From NCBI GenBank assembly GCA_018223435.1, contig JAGTTO010000001.1:682001-746000 (forward strand): a stretch of DNA of 64,000 bases. Direction: 5' to 3'. The notes below the pieces were generated by a model, which saw only the letters and a list, made by a program, of their open reading frames with translations, was not told the origin of the DNA and ran no database searches. The position numbers were made by a program, and so were the translations under genes. Source of the DNA: Lachnospiraceae bacterium Marseille-Q4251 (GTDB lineage Bacteria; Bacillota; Clostridia; Lachnospirales; Lachnospiraceae). Below, piece by piece: positions 45,822-53,836 of this stretch (position 1 is the first letter of the stretch; each line of letters begins with the position of its first letter).

Positions 45822-46406
45822 GTGAGTGAAAAGAAAATAGATTTGTGTATATATCGTATTGCAAATGCAATAGAGACTTTAGGAGTCGCTACATTATGCC
45901 TATTACAAAGACTCCATAAACCGCAGTTATTATGCTTCCTTTTATGCCATAAAAGCAGTATTAGCCTTAGATGAAGTAGATTTTAAGCGTCATAAAGATG
46001 CTGTTGCATATTTTAATAAGACCTATGTGGCAACAAGTATTTTTCCAAGAGAACTTGGCAAAAAGCTTGGAAGACTGAAACAAGAGCGTGAAACTAGTGT
46101 GCTGTCTCATTGACTTTCAGTTAAATAACGCAGAATGTTTTTTCATCGACAAGGCGACTGAACGAGGCGATGCGGTGGCATCGTTGAGCGAAGTCAACGC
46201 AGTTCGATGGGAAAACAGGCAAGTTATTTAGCGAAATGTCAATGATACAGTACACTAGCGATTACGATAATTTCTATATCACATCTTTAACAGACGCAAT
46301 GGAACAATATGCAGCAGCAGAGTTTATTATTACCGAAATCAGACAATATTTAAATACCAAAAATATCCCATACATCACGGAGAACTCTTATGAAAAAAAG
46401 AATTAA
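45822..46406 (+). pseudogene. HEPN toxin pseudogene (frameshift plus MITE)
   Basis: Begins VSEKKIDLCIYRIANA. A frameshift near 45890 moves the HEPN motif to another frame (YYKDSINRSYYASFYAIKAV). The frame then runs to KQERETS, where a 157-bp MITE interrupts it. Joining across the element at the duplicated CTAG restores RETSDYDNFYITS and the usual C-terminus to a stop at 46406. Two independent lesions mean the ribonuclease toxin is dead. Confidence 0.85.
46098..46254. mobile_element. MITE, copy 2, inside the HEPN gene
   Basis: 157 bp between duplicated CTAG (46094-46097 and 46255-46258). Ends are inverted: TGTGCTGTCTCATTGAC at the left, TGTACTGTATCATTGAC on the other strand at the right. The core (GAGGCGATGCGGTGGC, then CAACGCAG) matches the copy at 17.4 kb. 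No coding capacity; a transposase elsewhere would be needed. Confidence 0.8.
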
Positions 46407-46605
46407 ATTACTGCTGACGCTCATCGTAGGATTTGCTGTTGCAATGCTGATTATGGGGATTTTTATTTATTTTGGTTATACAAAGGTGTATGAGACGGAT
46501 GTGGAATTGTTTACTGTAAAAATTCTTGGATTGCCTATTTACCAATTGACAAAAATAGGGGGCTTACGTCAACAAGATAATCTCTGTTCGCCGGATAGTG
46601 TATGA
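46390..46605 (+). pseudogene. small membrane protein truncated by a repeat
   Basis: Starts inside the HEPN 3' end (17-base overlap). It encodes a signal-anchor protein (LLLTLIVGFAVAMLIMGIFI) and then YETDVELFTVKILGLPIYQL. From about residue 55 the frame runs into the inverted end of the element at 46552 and soon stops. The native C-terminus is missing. Family not recognised. Confidence 0.55.
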
Positions 46606-46775
46606 CAACAAGTGGCATAGCACGACGAATGCTTTTCAGAGAATATAATATAGGCCTAAACAACCTCTTGATCCTGTTACTCCCAGAACCAAATAGAAAT
46701 TCTTCCTATATAATATGAATCCACACCCACCCGTCATTTCACACACTATTTGCATGACGTAAGCCCCCCTATTTT
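46552..46775. mobile_element. MITE-like element with GGGGGCTTACGTCA ends
   Basis: 224 bp with inverted ends of about 20 bp: AAAATAGGGGGCTTACGTCA (46552-46571) and TGACGTAAGCCCCCCTATTTT (46755-46775). The inside is AT-rich without an open frame. A partial relative lies at 45096-45250. It truncates the preceding membrane-protein gene. Confidence 0.65.
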
Positions 46776-46797
46776 CTAGCGTGCCCTGGAAGGGGGT

Positions 46798-46842
46798 GCA
46801 GGGGGAAACCAGGACTTCGCAACTCCGATGGTTTCCCCCTGC
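46798..46842 (-). terminator. hairpin after ridA
   Basis: A perfect 14-bp stem GCAGGGGGAAACCA/TGGTTTCCCCCTGC with a 17-base loop, seven bases past the ridA stop. The U-run is missing, so termination may be weak or the hairpin may protect the mRNA end. Confidence 0.6.
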
Positions 46843-46848
46843 AATATT

Positions 46849-47235
46849 TCAGCGGATTAACCCAACAGTTGCGATGAGCTCCACTTCGCACAGCACGTTC
46901 TTCGGCAAAGTCTTAACTGCCACACAGGACCGCGCCGGTTTTGACACGAAATATTTTGCGTAAACTTCGTTGAAAGCTGCGAAATCGTTCATATCTGCCA
47001 GGAAGCAGGTGGTCTTGATGACACTGTCGAAGCTTGCGTGAGCCTCTTTCAGGATCGCGCCCAGGTTCTTGCAGACCTGCTCAGCCTGTGCTTTAATGTC
47101 GCCGTCTACCAGCTCTCCGGTCTCCGGGATGATGGGGATCTGTCCGGAAGTATACAGGGTGTCGTTGGCAACGATGGCCTGGGAATAGGGTCCGATTGCT
47201 CCGGGTGCTTTATCAGTGGAAATTACTTTGTTCAT
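46849..47235 (-). CDS. ridA: RidA family enamine/imine deaminase
   Basis: Hydrolyses reactive 2-aminoacrylate and similar imines made by PLP enzymes. 128 residues, the usual length, with IGPYSQAI, YTSGQIP and the active-site Arg in KPARSCVAV. AGGAGG precedes the ATG, and a small hairpin (GCCGGAT/ATCCGGC) lies in the leader. Confidence 0.93.
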   Translation of the reverse strand: MNKVISTDKAPGAIGPYSQAIVANDTLYTSGQIPIIPETGELVDGDIKAQAEQVCKNLGAILKEAHASFDSVIKTTCFLADMNDFAAFNEVYAKYFVSKPARSCVAVKTLPKNVLCEVELIATVGLIR

Positions 47236-47392
47236 GGTATCTTCCTCCTCTTATGCCGGATGAATCCGGCTGTGATTTTTCGTATAGTGCCATTGTACCA
47301 CAACTTGCCCCCCTTTTCCACTGCAATTCTGCAAACCTGGCTATCTGTTTCATTGCCTCTCAAAAACATGCAGTGCCGAAGGGGAACAGCGA

Positions 47393-47548
47393 TCATTTTT
47401 CCTTAAGTCTGCTTCCGCAGCCGCTCTTCCCGGAACAGCCGCTGCAACCGCAGCCACAGCCGCCGTTCTTGATATCCTTATGTTTCTTCCGGATCACGAA
47501 AAACGCATACAAAACAATCAAAAGAACAATCACAATTCCTGCTATCAT
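47393..47548 (-). CDS. FeoB-associated Cys-rich membrane protein
   Basis: 51 residues: one membrane helix (IAGIVIVLLIVLYAFFVI), a basic stretch, then GGCGCGCSGCSGKSGC. This layout is typical of the small protein encoded after feoB in Firmicutes; its role in ferrous iron uptake is unclear. The ATG at 47548 is used because the longer reading lies inside feoB. Confidence 0.85.
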   Translation of the reverse strand: MIAGIVIVLLIVLYAFFVIRKKHKDIKNGGCGCGCSGCSGKSGCGSRLKEK

Positions 47549-47562
47549 ATCTTTATCCTTTC

Positions 47563-49608
47563 TCAGCCCACAAAGAGTCTTCCAATCTGATACACCAGCA
47601 GCGTCACAACCCAGGCGGTCCCCAGCTGAAACAGCGCTGCCTTCAGCGCCCATTTCCAACCGCCCATCTCTTTTTTAATCGTAACAAGGGTTGCCGCGCA
47701 GGGGATGTAGAGCAGACAGAAAATCATCAGGCAGTAGGCGTTCAGTCCGCCAAAGCCCATGGCAGCAAGCTGTCCCTGAAGGAGCTCCATACCCGCCAGG
47801 GAATTGATGTTGGAGATTCCGAACAGCACGGCACAGCTGGTGACAACCACCTCTTTGGCGGAGATTCCCGCGATGAGCGCCATGGCGATCTGCCAGTAGC
47901 CCAGGCCCAGAGGCTGGAAAAAGGGCACGATCACTTTTCCAAGAACCGCTCCGAAGCTTGCTTCCATTTCCGTGGTGTAGCCGCCGGGGCCGAAATTCAG
48001 AATGAACCACATGATAACGGACGCCAGAAAAATCGTAGTGCCCGCTTTGGTGACGAAATCCTTGACTTTTTCCCAGACATAAATGGCCACAGTCCTGGCG
48101 CTGGGCGCTTTGTATTCCGGAAGCTCAATCAGAAGAATGTTTGGATTTTCCCCTTTATCCGCCAGATGAAGGATCGCCGCAATGCCGATGGCTACGAAAA
48201 GGCCGATGACATACATGGAATAAGCCGCAATCATGGCTTTTTTTCCAAAAAACATCTCCGAAAACAGAATATAAATCGGAAGTCTCGCGCTACAGGACAT
48301 AAACGGTGTCACCAGCATGACCCGGTAACGGTCTTTCTGATTTTCCAGCACCCTTGAGGCCATCAGCGCCGGAACGCTGCAGCCAAATCCCAGAATCATG
48401 GGGATAAAAGCCCGGCCGGAAAGTCCCAGCCTTCCCATGATGCCGTCCATGACATAGGCCACTCTCGCCATATAGCCGCTGTCCTCCAGAAAAGCCAGGG
48501 CCAGAAACAGGATGAAAATATTCGGAAGGAAGGTCAGCATGCCGCCCACTCCGGCAATGATGCCATCCGTCACCAGAGAAATGATCTCCGGCCGGACATG
48601 AAGGGCCGTAAGCCCATCTCCCGCGGCCCCGGAAATCAGCTCCATCAAAAGCTCCACATAGCCCTTCAGCCAGTCTCCCACAGTAAAGGTCAGAAGAAAC
48701 ACCAGTGCCATGATACAGAGGAAAATGGGAATGCCCAGAATCCGGTGGGTCAGAAAACGGTCCACATGATCGGTCAGCTCCGCTTTCTGGGCCTTGTTTA
48801 CCACGACCTCCTCCACGATCTCCTGGATAAAATCATATTTCTGGTTGATGATATCCGTCTCATAGCTCCGGTCCAGTACCTCTGGAAGATTCACCGGATA
48901 TTTTGCCGTGATCTCCGGGTCCTGCTCCAGAAGTTTCAACGCCACCCAGCGGTGGTTTGTAATTTCCGGATAGTTTACCTTCAGCACATCCTTGATCTGA
49001 TCGATCTTGTCCTCGATCTCGTCGGAATACACCATGGCGTAGTCCTTGTGGTGATTATGTTTGTGGTGAGTCACGCCGGAATGGTTGTGCTCCAGCCCCT
49101 CCGGGTGCGAAGAATCCTTATGATGCTCCGCCGCATGGATCAGAATGTCAAGGCCTGCCCTTTTTCTCGCAGAAACAGGAATCACAGGAATTCCGAGCAT
49201 CTCCGGAAAACGATGAAGGTCGATCTCCATGCCTCTTTTTTCCACAATATCCATCATATTCAGCGCCATGATCACCGGCTTGCCCAGCTCCAAAAGCTGC
49301 AGCGTCAGATAAAGATTTCGCTCCAGCGCCGAAGCGTCCACCACATCGATGATCACATCCACCTCATCACTCAGAATATACTGCCTGGACACCTGTTCCT
49401 CCATCGTATAGGAAGTCAGGCTGTAGGTGCCCGGAAGGTCCACCAGTTTAAATTCATGGCCATGGTACTTCATGGCTCCTTCCACCTTTTCCACCGTCAC
49501 ACCCGGCCAGTTGGCCACTTTCAGTTTCGCGCCGGTGAAAGCATTAAAAAGTGTTGTCTTTCCACAGTTCGGATTTCCGATAAATCCAATTCTCAAGTCT
49601 TCTCTCAT
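47563..49608 (-). CDS. feoB: ferrous iron transporter B
   Basis: Membrane Fe(II) permease with an N-terminal GTPase. 681 residues: GNPNCGKTT at 11-18, DLPGTYSL (G3), NMMD (G4), a helical domain, and gate/core membrane segments from about 285. A His-rich loop (HNHSGVTHHKHNHHKDY) lies between G domain and helical domain and may bind metal. It is six bases after feoA. Confidence 0.96.
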   Translation of the reverse strand: MREDLRIGFIGNPNCGKTTLFNAFTGAKLKVANWPGVTVEKVEGAMKYHGHEFKLVDLPGTYSLTSYTMEEQVSRQYILSDEVDVIIDVVDASALERNLYLTLQLLELGKPVIMALNMMDIVEKRGMEIDLHRFPEMLGIPVIPVSARKRAGLDILIHAAEHHKDSSHPEGLEHNHSGVTHHKHNHHKDYAMVYSDEIEDKIDQIKDVLKVNYPEITNHRWVALKLLEQDPEITAKYPVNLPEVLDRSYETDIINQKYDFIQEIVEEVVVNKAQKAELTDHVDRFLTHRILGIPIFLCIMALVFLLTFTVGDWLKGYVELLMELISGAAGDGLTALHVRPEIISLVTDGIIAGVGGMLTFLPNIFILFLALAFLEDSGYMARVAYVMDGIMGRLGLSGRAFIPMILGFGCSVPALMASRVLENQKDRYRVMLVTPFMSCSARLPIYILFSEMFFGKKAMIAAYSMYVIGLFVAIGIAAILHLADKGENPNILLIELPEYKAPSARTVAIYVWEKVKDFVTKAGTTIFLASVIMWFILNFGPGGYTTEMEASFGAVLGKVIVPFFQPLGLGYWQIAMALIAGISAKEVVVTSCAVLFGISNINSLAGMELLQGQLAAMGFGGLNAYCLMIFCLLYIPCAATLVTIKKEMGGWKWALKAALFQLGTAWVVTLLVYQIGRLFVG

Positions 49609-49614
49609 GCTCTT

Positions 49615-49830
49615 TTACCTCACCGTAATCTGTTTTGTGATCCCTCTTCCCAGGGCGAACCTGGTTCCCCTGACGTTGACGATCAGCGTTCCCCGGCTCT
49701 TGGCATTGAGAACCAGGATGGAAGTTCCCTCCGTCATCCCCAGGGCCTCCAGCCGTTTTTCCAACTTCAGCGGAAGATCGATCTTTTCAATGGTGTAGGT
49801 CTCATTGATCTTTCCAGTATCGAGAGTCAT
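49615..49830 (-). CDS. feoA: ferrous iron transport protein A
   Basis: 71-residue SH3-like cytosolic protein needed for FeoB activity. Visible features are KRLEALGMTEGTSILVL and GTRFALGRGITKQI. GGAGGG precedes the ATG. First gene of feoA-feoB. Confidence 0.93.
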   Translation of the reverse strand: MTLDTGKINETYTIEKIDLPLKLEKRLEALGMTEGTSILVLNAKSRGTLIVNVRGTRFALGRGITKQITVR

Positions 49831-49862
49831 AAAAAATTGCCCTCCTTTTACATACTAGAGCT

Positions 49863-49891
49863 ATGATAGACTTATTGAGAATTTTTGTCAA
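49863..49891 (-). promoter_or_regulatory. feoAB promoter overlapped by a Fur-like box
   Basis: On the minus strand TTGACA (49891-49886), 17 bases, TATCAT (49868-49863). TGACAAAAATTCTCA (49890-49876) matches 11 of 14 fixed bases of the 7-1-7 Fur box and overlaps the -35, as expected for iron repression. Confidence 0.6.
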
Positions 49892-49930
49892 CAAAAAGAT
49901 GGCAACAGAAAAGCAGCAGGCAAAAAAGAC

Positions 49931-51070
49931 CTACTGCTCTGTCATCTCTCTTAAGGCCGCCGCCGCCCGGCGCACCTCCTCCTCTGTGTTTCCATGAGAA
50001 AAGCTGAACCGCACCATGCCCTGGCGCTCCGTGTGGAAAAATTCATGCATCAGCGGCGCACAGTGACCGCCGGGGCGGGTGCAGATCCCGTACTCATGAA
50101 AAAGCCAGTCGCTGACCTCGCCGGAATCCTCTTCCCTAAGATTCAGGGAAATGACCGGCACGCGAAGTCCCCCCGCCGGATCCCCATAAAAAATGAATTT
50201 CGGACAGTCTTTCAGTTCCCTGTAAAAAAGCTCCGCGAGACGCAATTCTTTCTCCTGAAAATTCTTCCAGCGTTCCTCTTCCATGAGATACCGGACACCG
50301 GCCAGAAGCCCGGCGATCCCGTGAGTGTTCAAAGTTCCCGCCTCCAGCCGCACCGGCATGGCGGAAGGGTGCTCTTTTTCAAAGGTAAGAATTCCGCTTC
50401 CGCCGGAAAGCAACGGCCGGATCTCCACACCTTTCCGCACGCACAAGCCCCCGGTTCCCTGGGGACCCATCAGACTTTTGTGGCCCGTAAAGCAGACCAC
50501 GTCGATATTGTCCTCCTTCATGGAAATCGGGAAAATTCCGGCCGTCTGGGAAGCATCCACGATAAGAAGCGTCCCGGTTTCCCGGCAGATTTTCCCGATC
50601 CGCCGAAGGTCGTTCCGGTTTCCCGTCACGTTGGAGGCGTGGGTCACCACGGCAAGCTTCGCTCCCCGGCGGATCTTTTCCTCCAGATCCTCGTAGAGCA
50701 GACGCCCTTTCTCATCGCAGCCCGCCAGCAGAAGCTTCGCCCCCTGCCCTTCCATCTCATAGAGGGGCCGGAGAACACTGTTATGCTCCATCATCGTGGA
50801 AACTGCGAGCTCTCCGGGCTTTAAAAGCCCCTTGATCGCCAGGTTCAGGCTCTCCGTGGAATTGGCCGTAAAAGCCACCTGCTCCGGTCCGTCCCCGTCA
50901 AAAAGCCGGTTCAACGCTTCCCTTGCCTGAAATACCGTGCGCGAAGCCAGAAGCGAAGGGCCGCAGCCGCCTCGGGAGGGATTTCCAAAGGAAGTCATAG
51001 CCCCCGCCACCGCCTCCAGCACCTCCGGCGGCCGAAAAAAACTGGTAGCGGCACTGTCGAGATAGATCAC
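49931..51070 (-). CDS. class V PLP aminotransferase / cysteine desulfurase
   Basis: 379 residues. PLP Lys198 lies in FTGHKSLMGPQG, and the persulfide cysteine C337 in RPGGHCAPL, which favours cysteine desulfurase (or selenocysteine lyase). It is the last gene of a selenium cluster, overlapping yqeB by four bases; a CsdB-like enzyme often accompanies selD, yedF and yqeB. It could supply S or Se for a molybdenum hydroxylase. Not an Isc/Suf housekeeping gene by context. Confidence 0.88.
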   Translation of the reverse strand: MIYLDSAATSFFRPPEVLEAVAGAMTSFGNPSRGGCGPSLLASRTVFQAREALNRLFDGDGPEQVAFTANSTESLNLAIKGLLKPGELAVSTMMEHNSVLRPLYEMEGQGAKLLLAGCDEKGRLLYEDLEEKIRRGAKLAVVTHASNVTGNRNDLRRIGKICRETGTLLIVDASQTAGIFPISMKEDNIDVVCFTGHKSLMGPQGTGGLCVRKGVEIRPLLSGGSGILTFEKEHPSAMPVRLEAGTLNTHGIAGLLAGVRYLMEEERWKNFQEKELRLAELFYRELKDCPKFIFYGDPAGGLRVPVISLNLREEDSGEVSDWLFHEYGICTRPGGHCAPLMHEFFHTERQGMVRFSFSHGNTEEEVRRAAAALREMTEQ

Positions 51071-51882
51071 GCTTCTCCCTCCCTCATCAGAGAAAGGAGG
51101 CCTTCCAGCACGCCTCCGCCGATGCAGCGCGCCTTGTCGGAGATCGTGAAGCAGTTCGCGTACTCCGAAAGCCGCGGGTCCACATCCGCCATTTTCAGGC
51201 CCTTCGTCACAGCAAAGCCGTCGGGAAGGATTCCCCGGAGAAGACCGGAAAGAGGCGAAGGCACTTTCACCTCTCCGATCAGACCCAAGGGCTCTCCTTT
51301 TTCCACAGAATCCCCGATGTCATGGAGGATATGAAGCGTCCCATCCGCCGGGGCATGAACCACCCGCTCCTTTCCGTAACCGGCGATGATGCCGGGAACG
51401 CCTGTATTCGGCATCGCAGAGCCCTCCCGGATGATCCGGCCCAGGGAATGGCCGCGCATGGTCTCAATAACCAGATCCACGTCTGCCCCCGCGGTAAAGC
51501 CAGGCCCCAGCGCAAGGGTGTATTTTGCCATTTTCCGATGAGTTCCCAGATTTTTCTTCGCCAGGATCGCATCCACCAGGGCCAGCGGCTTTAAATCCTC
51601 AAGGCAGCGGCATTCCGGATCCACCAGAAGCGGAATCCGTCCTTTTTCCCATTCTTTTTCGATCTCATCCGTGCTTTCGATTCTTGCCGCCGTGAGCTCC
51701 TCCACCGTCGCAGTCCCCTCGTAAACCGCCTGGGAAAGCGCCACCTTCCGGCGGATCGCCGTGGGCCGGTCCGTCTCCAGAATCACCAGGCCAAAGCCGC
51801 TGTTCCAGAGCTTCTGAATCGTTCCGGTGGCGATATCTCCGCCGCCCCGAACAACTACCAGTGTTTCTCGTTTTCTCTGCAT
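51067..51882 (-). CDS. yqeB: YqeB, selenium-dependent molybdenum hydroxylase accessory protein
   Basis: 271 residues: Rossmann-like start (LVVVRGGGDIATGTIQKL), DAILAKKN, LGPGFTAGADVDLVIET, and a biotinyl-like C-terminal half (VHAPADGTLHIL). The family is found with selD in genomes that use labile selenium in Mo hydroxylases. The exact reaction is not established. It overlaps the desulfurase and lies 14 bases from yedF. Confidence 0.88.
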   Translation of the reverse strand: MQRKRETLVVVRGGGDIATGTIQKLWNSGFGLVILETDRPTAIRRKVALSQAVYEGTATVEELTAARIESTDEIEKEWEKGRIPLLVDPECRCLEDLKPLALVDAILAKKNLGTHRKMAKYTLALGPGFTAGADVDLVIETMRGHSLGRIIREGSAMPNTGVPGIIAGYGKERVVHAPADGTLHILHDIGDSVEKGEPLGLIGEVKVPSPLSGLLRGILPDGFAVTKGLKMADVDPRLSEYANCFTISDKARCIGGGVLEGLLSLMREGEA

Positions 51883-51896
51883 CCTCTCTCCTCCGG

Positions 51897-52520
51897 TTAC
51901 GGCTTCACGATGAGGGAAGCGTGAGTCATCCGCTCCGCGATCTCATACATGTTTGTCACCTGACCGACAGCCAGCTTGTCTGCCAGACCATAGTGGTTCA
52001 GGCAGGTACCACAGGTGAGAATTTCCACGCCGCTCTCCTCCAGGAAACGGAGATCTTCCAGGGATTCGCTGCCCTCCGTCGTCAGAAAAGCGCCGCCGTT
52101 ATAGAATAACACGGTCTGCGGAAGCTCCTCCTGCTGCGTCAGCGCATAGAGAAAGCCTTTTAAAAGGAGATGACCCAGAACCGGATCGCCCTCTCCCATA
52201 TGATCTGCACTGATGACAGCCACCATGCCTCTGCGGCGCTCATCTTTTTTCTCCGGCTCCAGAGAAGTTTCCTCCTCCAGTTTTTTCAGGGCCTCCTCCC
52301 CGGAAGCTCCGGCCACGATTTTCACCAGATATTCCCTGTCTCCGGTCTTTGTGGAACTGGACGTCAGGCCTTTGTGATTTGCCATTTTCAGCAGGTTCTG
52401 CACGGCGATCTCATTGTCCACAAGAATCTCCATGATTTCTCCCTCCGGCGCATCTTTTAAGGCATTTTTCGCCTCGATCACAGGTAACGGGCACTGTTTT
52501 CCTCTTGCATCGATCTTCAT
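51897..52520 (-). CDS. yedF: selenium metabolism protein YedF
   Basis: 207 residues: N-terminal TusA/SirA-like domain with the Cys10-Pro-x-Pro motif (GKQCPLPVIEA), then a DsrE-like domain with ADHMGEGDPVLGHLLLKGF and LTCGTCLNHYG. It is thought to carry Se or S. Position between DUF3343 and yqeB fits. Confidence 0.9.
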   Translation of the reverse strand: MKIDARGKQCPLPVIEAKNALKDAPEGEIMEILVDNEIAVQNLLKMANHKGLTSSSTKTGDREYLVKIVAGASGEEALKKLEEETSLEPEKKDERRRGMVAVISADHMGEGDPVLGHLLLKGFLYALTQQEELPQTVLFYNGGAFLTTEGSESLEDLRFLEESGVEILTCGTCLNHYGLADKLAVGQVTNMYEIAERMTHASLIVKP

Positions 52521-52535
52521 TATTCTTCCATCCTT

Positions 52536-52802
52536 TCAGTTTTCGTAGACGGCCTCGTAGGTTACGCCATTAAGGACCGCCAGTTTTTCCATCTCTTCCC
52601 GCCAGGAACGCTCTGCCATCCAGGCCAGGCCGCAGCCCGCCGTGATCTCTCCCGGCACCGGCACCAGTCTTCCCGGAAGCCCGGCCCCATGACAGGCCGC
52701 CTCCATCTTCATGGCCTCCGTCGTGTTCGGGAAGGTCATAAAGCAGCGGTTTTCCCGGTCTCTTCGCAAAAAATTCCGATGAGTCTGTTCTTCTTCTATC
52801 AT
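52536..52802 (-). CDS. DUF3343 family protein
   Basis: 88 residues; CFMTFPNTTEAMKMEAACHG, then PVPGEITAGCGLAWM, typical of the small DUF3343 proteins next to yedF and thought to bind Se or S through cysteine. The ATG at 52802 is preferred (AGAGGG upstream). First gene after the attenuator. Confidence 0.82.
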   Translation of the reverse strand: MIEEEQTHRNFLRRDRENRCFMTFPNTTEAMKMEAACHGAGLPGRLVPVPGEITAGCGLAWMAERSWREEMEKLAVLNGVTYEAVYEN

Positions 52803-52840
52803 ACGAAATCCCTCTGAAAAAAACAATCAGTAAAAAAATA

Positions 52841-52869
52841 CCCCCGGAAATGTTTTTTATTTCCAGGGG
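52841..52869 (-). terminator. terminator/attenuator between the G3E pair and the selenium genes
   Basis: An 11-bp stem with one wobble (CCCCTGGAAAT/ATTTCCGGGGG), 7-base loop, then seven T on the minus strand. It ends about 30 bases before the DUF3343 start, with no separate promoter visible, so read-through probably feeds the selenium genes. Confidence 0.7.
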
Positions 52870-52877
52870 CATATCGC

Positions 52878-53834
52878 TTAGTTAAAATATACCATCTCTT
52901 CTGTCGGTGCCTCGCAGGGAACCACCTCAGAAGCATAGAAAACAGGACCTTTGCCCCGGTACTGTTTGGAATACTCGAAGGCAACCTTTGCAGTCACCTG
53001 CACCCACTGTCCATGGCGGAGCGTTTTTGCCAGAGGAGTCTTGCAGATGTAGCCGATGACACGGGTATCATCCGCACAGCAGGTCATGGCCTTTCTGCCG
53101 GGAACGAAGTATTCTGCCTCTTCCTTCCGGCTCTTCATAGCCCGGGCTTTGAAACGCACGGTCTTGCCCACATATTTTTTCGGATTGTCTTCCATGTCAA
53201 TGTAGAAAATACCATAATCCACATCGTCGATATCGATGATATCCGCATTCATATCGTAAGGCATGCTCTCCTCGAAAAGATCGATGAGGTCGCCGTTCTC
53301 GTCCTCAAAGCTGATATCGCAGGCCGGATTGACCACCTTCAGGCCACGGCGGTAGTTTGCCAGAGACATAGATGTTTTACAGCGGTTAAAAATCACCATA
53401 TCCGCATCCTGCACCATCTCGGTGAAGACAGACTGCATGTTGTTGCGGTAGATCTCGTAACTGCCGCCGTCGATGATGACGATCTCCTGGCAGATGCCCC
53501 ATCCCGGAGGCATCTCCATGGCTCTCAGCTTATTGACGCCCCAGAGCGGATTGTACTCAATGATCACACGCTCCGGGCGGTATTTTTTCTCAAAGGCTCT
53601 CAGAGTGGAAAGAGTCAGATCCTCCGGCTCCTCGATGGTTTCGAGAACCGTATGGTATTTCAGAAGATCTTTCTCGTCGTACTCTTCCTCACCTTCTTCA
53701 CAGCTGATCAGAAGGGTGGTTCCATCCACCTGGAAATAATCCTGACGGATGGTAAAGTTCAGGAAAGACGTTTTTCCGCTCTCCAGGATTCCGTCCACCA
53801 GGTAGACCGGTGTTGAAATTTCAAAATCGTCCAT
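52878..53834 (-). CDS. G3E GTPase-like protein fused to a TIGR03943/YcgQ-type domain
   Basis: 318 residues. The N-terminus has a variant P-loop (VDGILESGKTSFLNF) and G3E layout, but no CxCC metal motif like its partner. The C-terminal ~100 residues (VRFKARAMKSRK, PGRKAMTCCADDTRVIGYIC) resemble the soluble domain of the TIGR03943/YcgQ family linked to zinc handling. It starts two bases after its G3E partner. Role in metal delivery is inferred. Confidence 0.7.
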   Translation of the reverse strand: MDDFEISTPVYLVDGILESGKTSFLNFTIRQDYFQVDGTTLLISCEEGEEEYDEKDLLKYHTVLETIEEPEDLTLSTLRAFEKKYRPERVIIEYNPLWGVNKLRAMEMPPGWGICQEIVIIDGGSYEIYRNNMQSVFTEMVQDADMVIFNRCKTSMSLANYRRGLKVVNPACDISFEDENGDLIDLFEESMPYDMNADIIDIDDVDYGIFYIDMEDNPKKYVGKTVRFKARAMKSRKEEAEYFVPGRKAMTCCADDTRVIGYICKTPLAKTLRHGQWVQVTAKVAFEYSKQYRGKGPVFYASEVVPCEAPTEEMVYFN

Positions 53835-53836
53835 AA

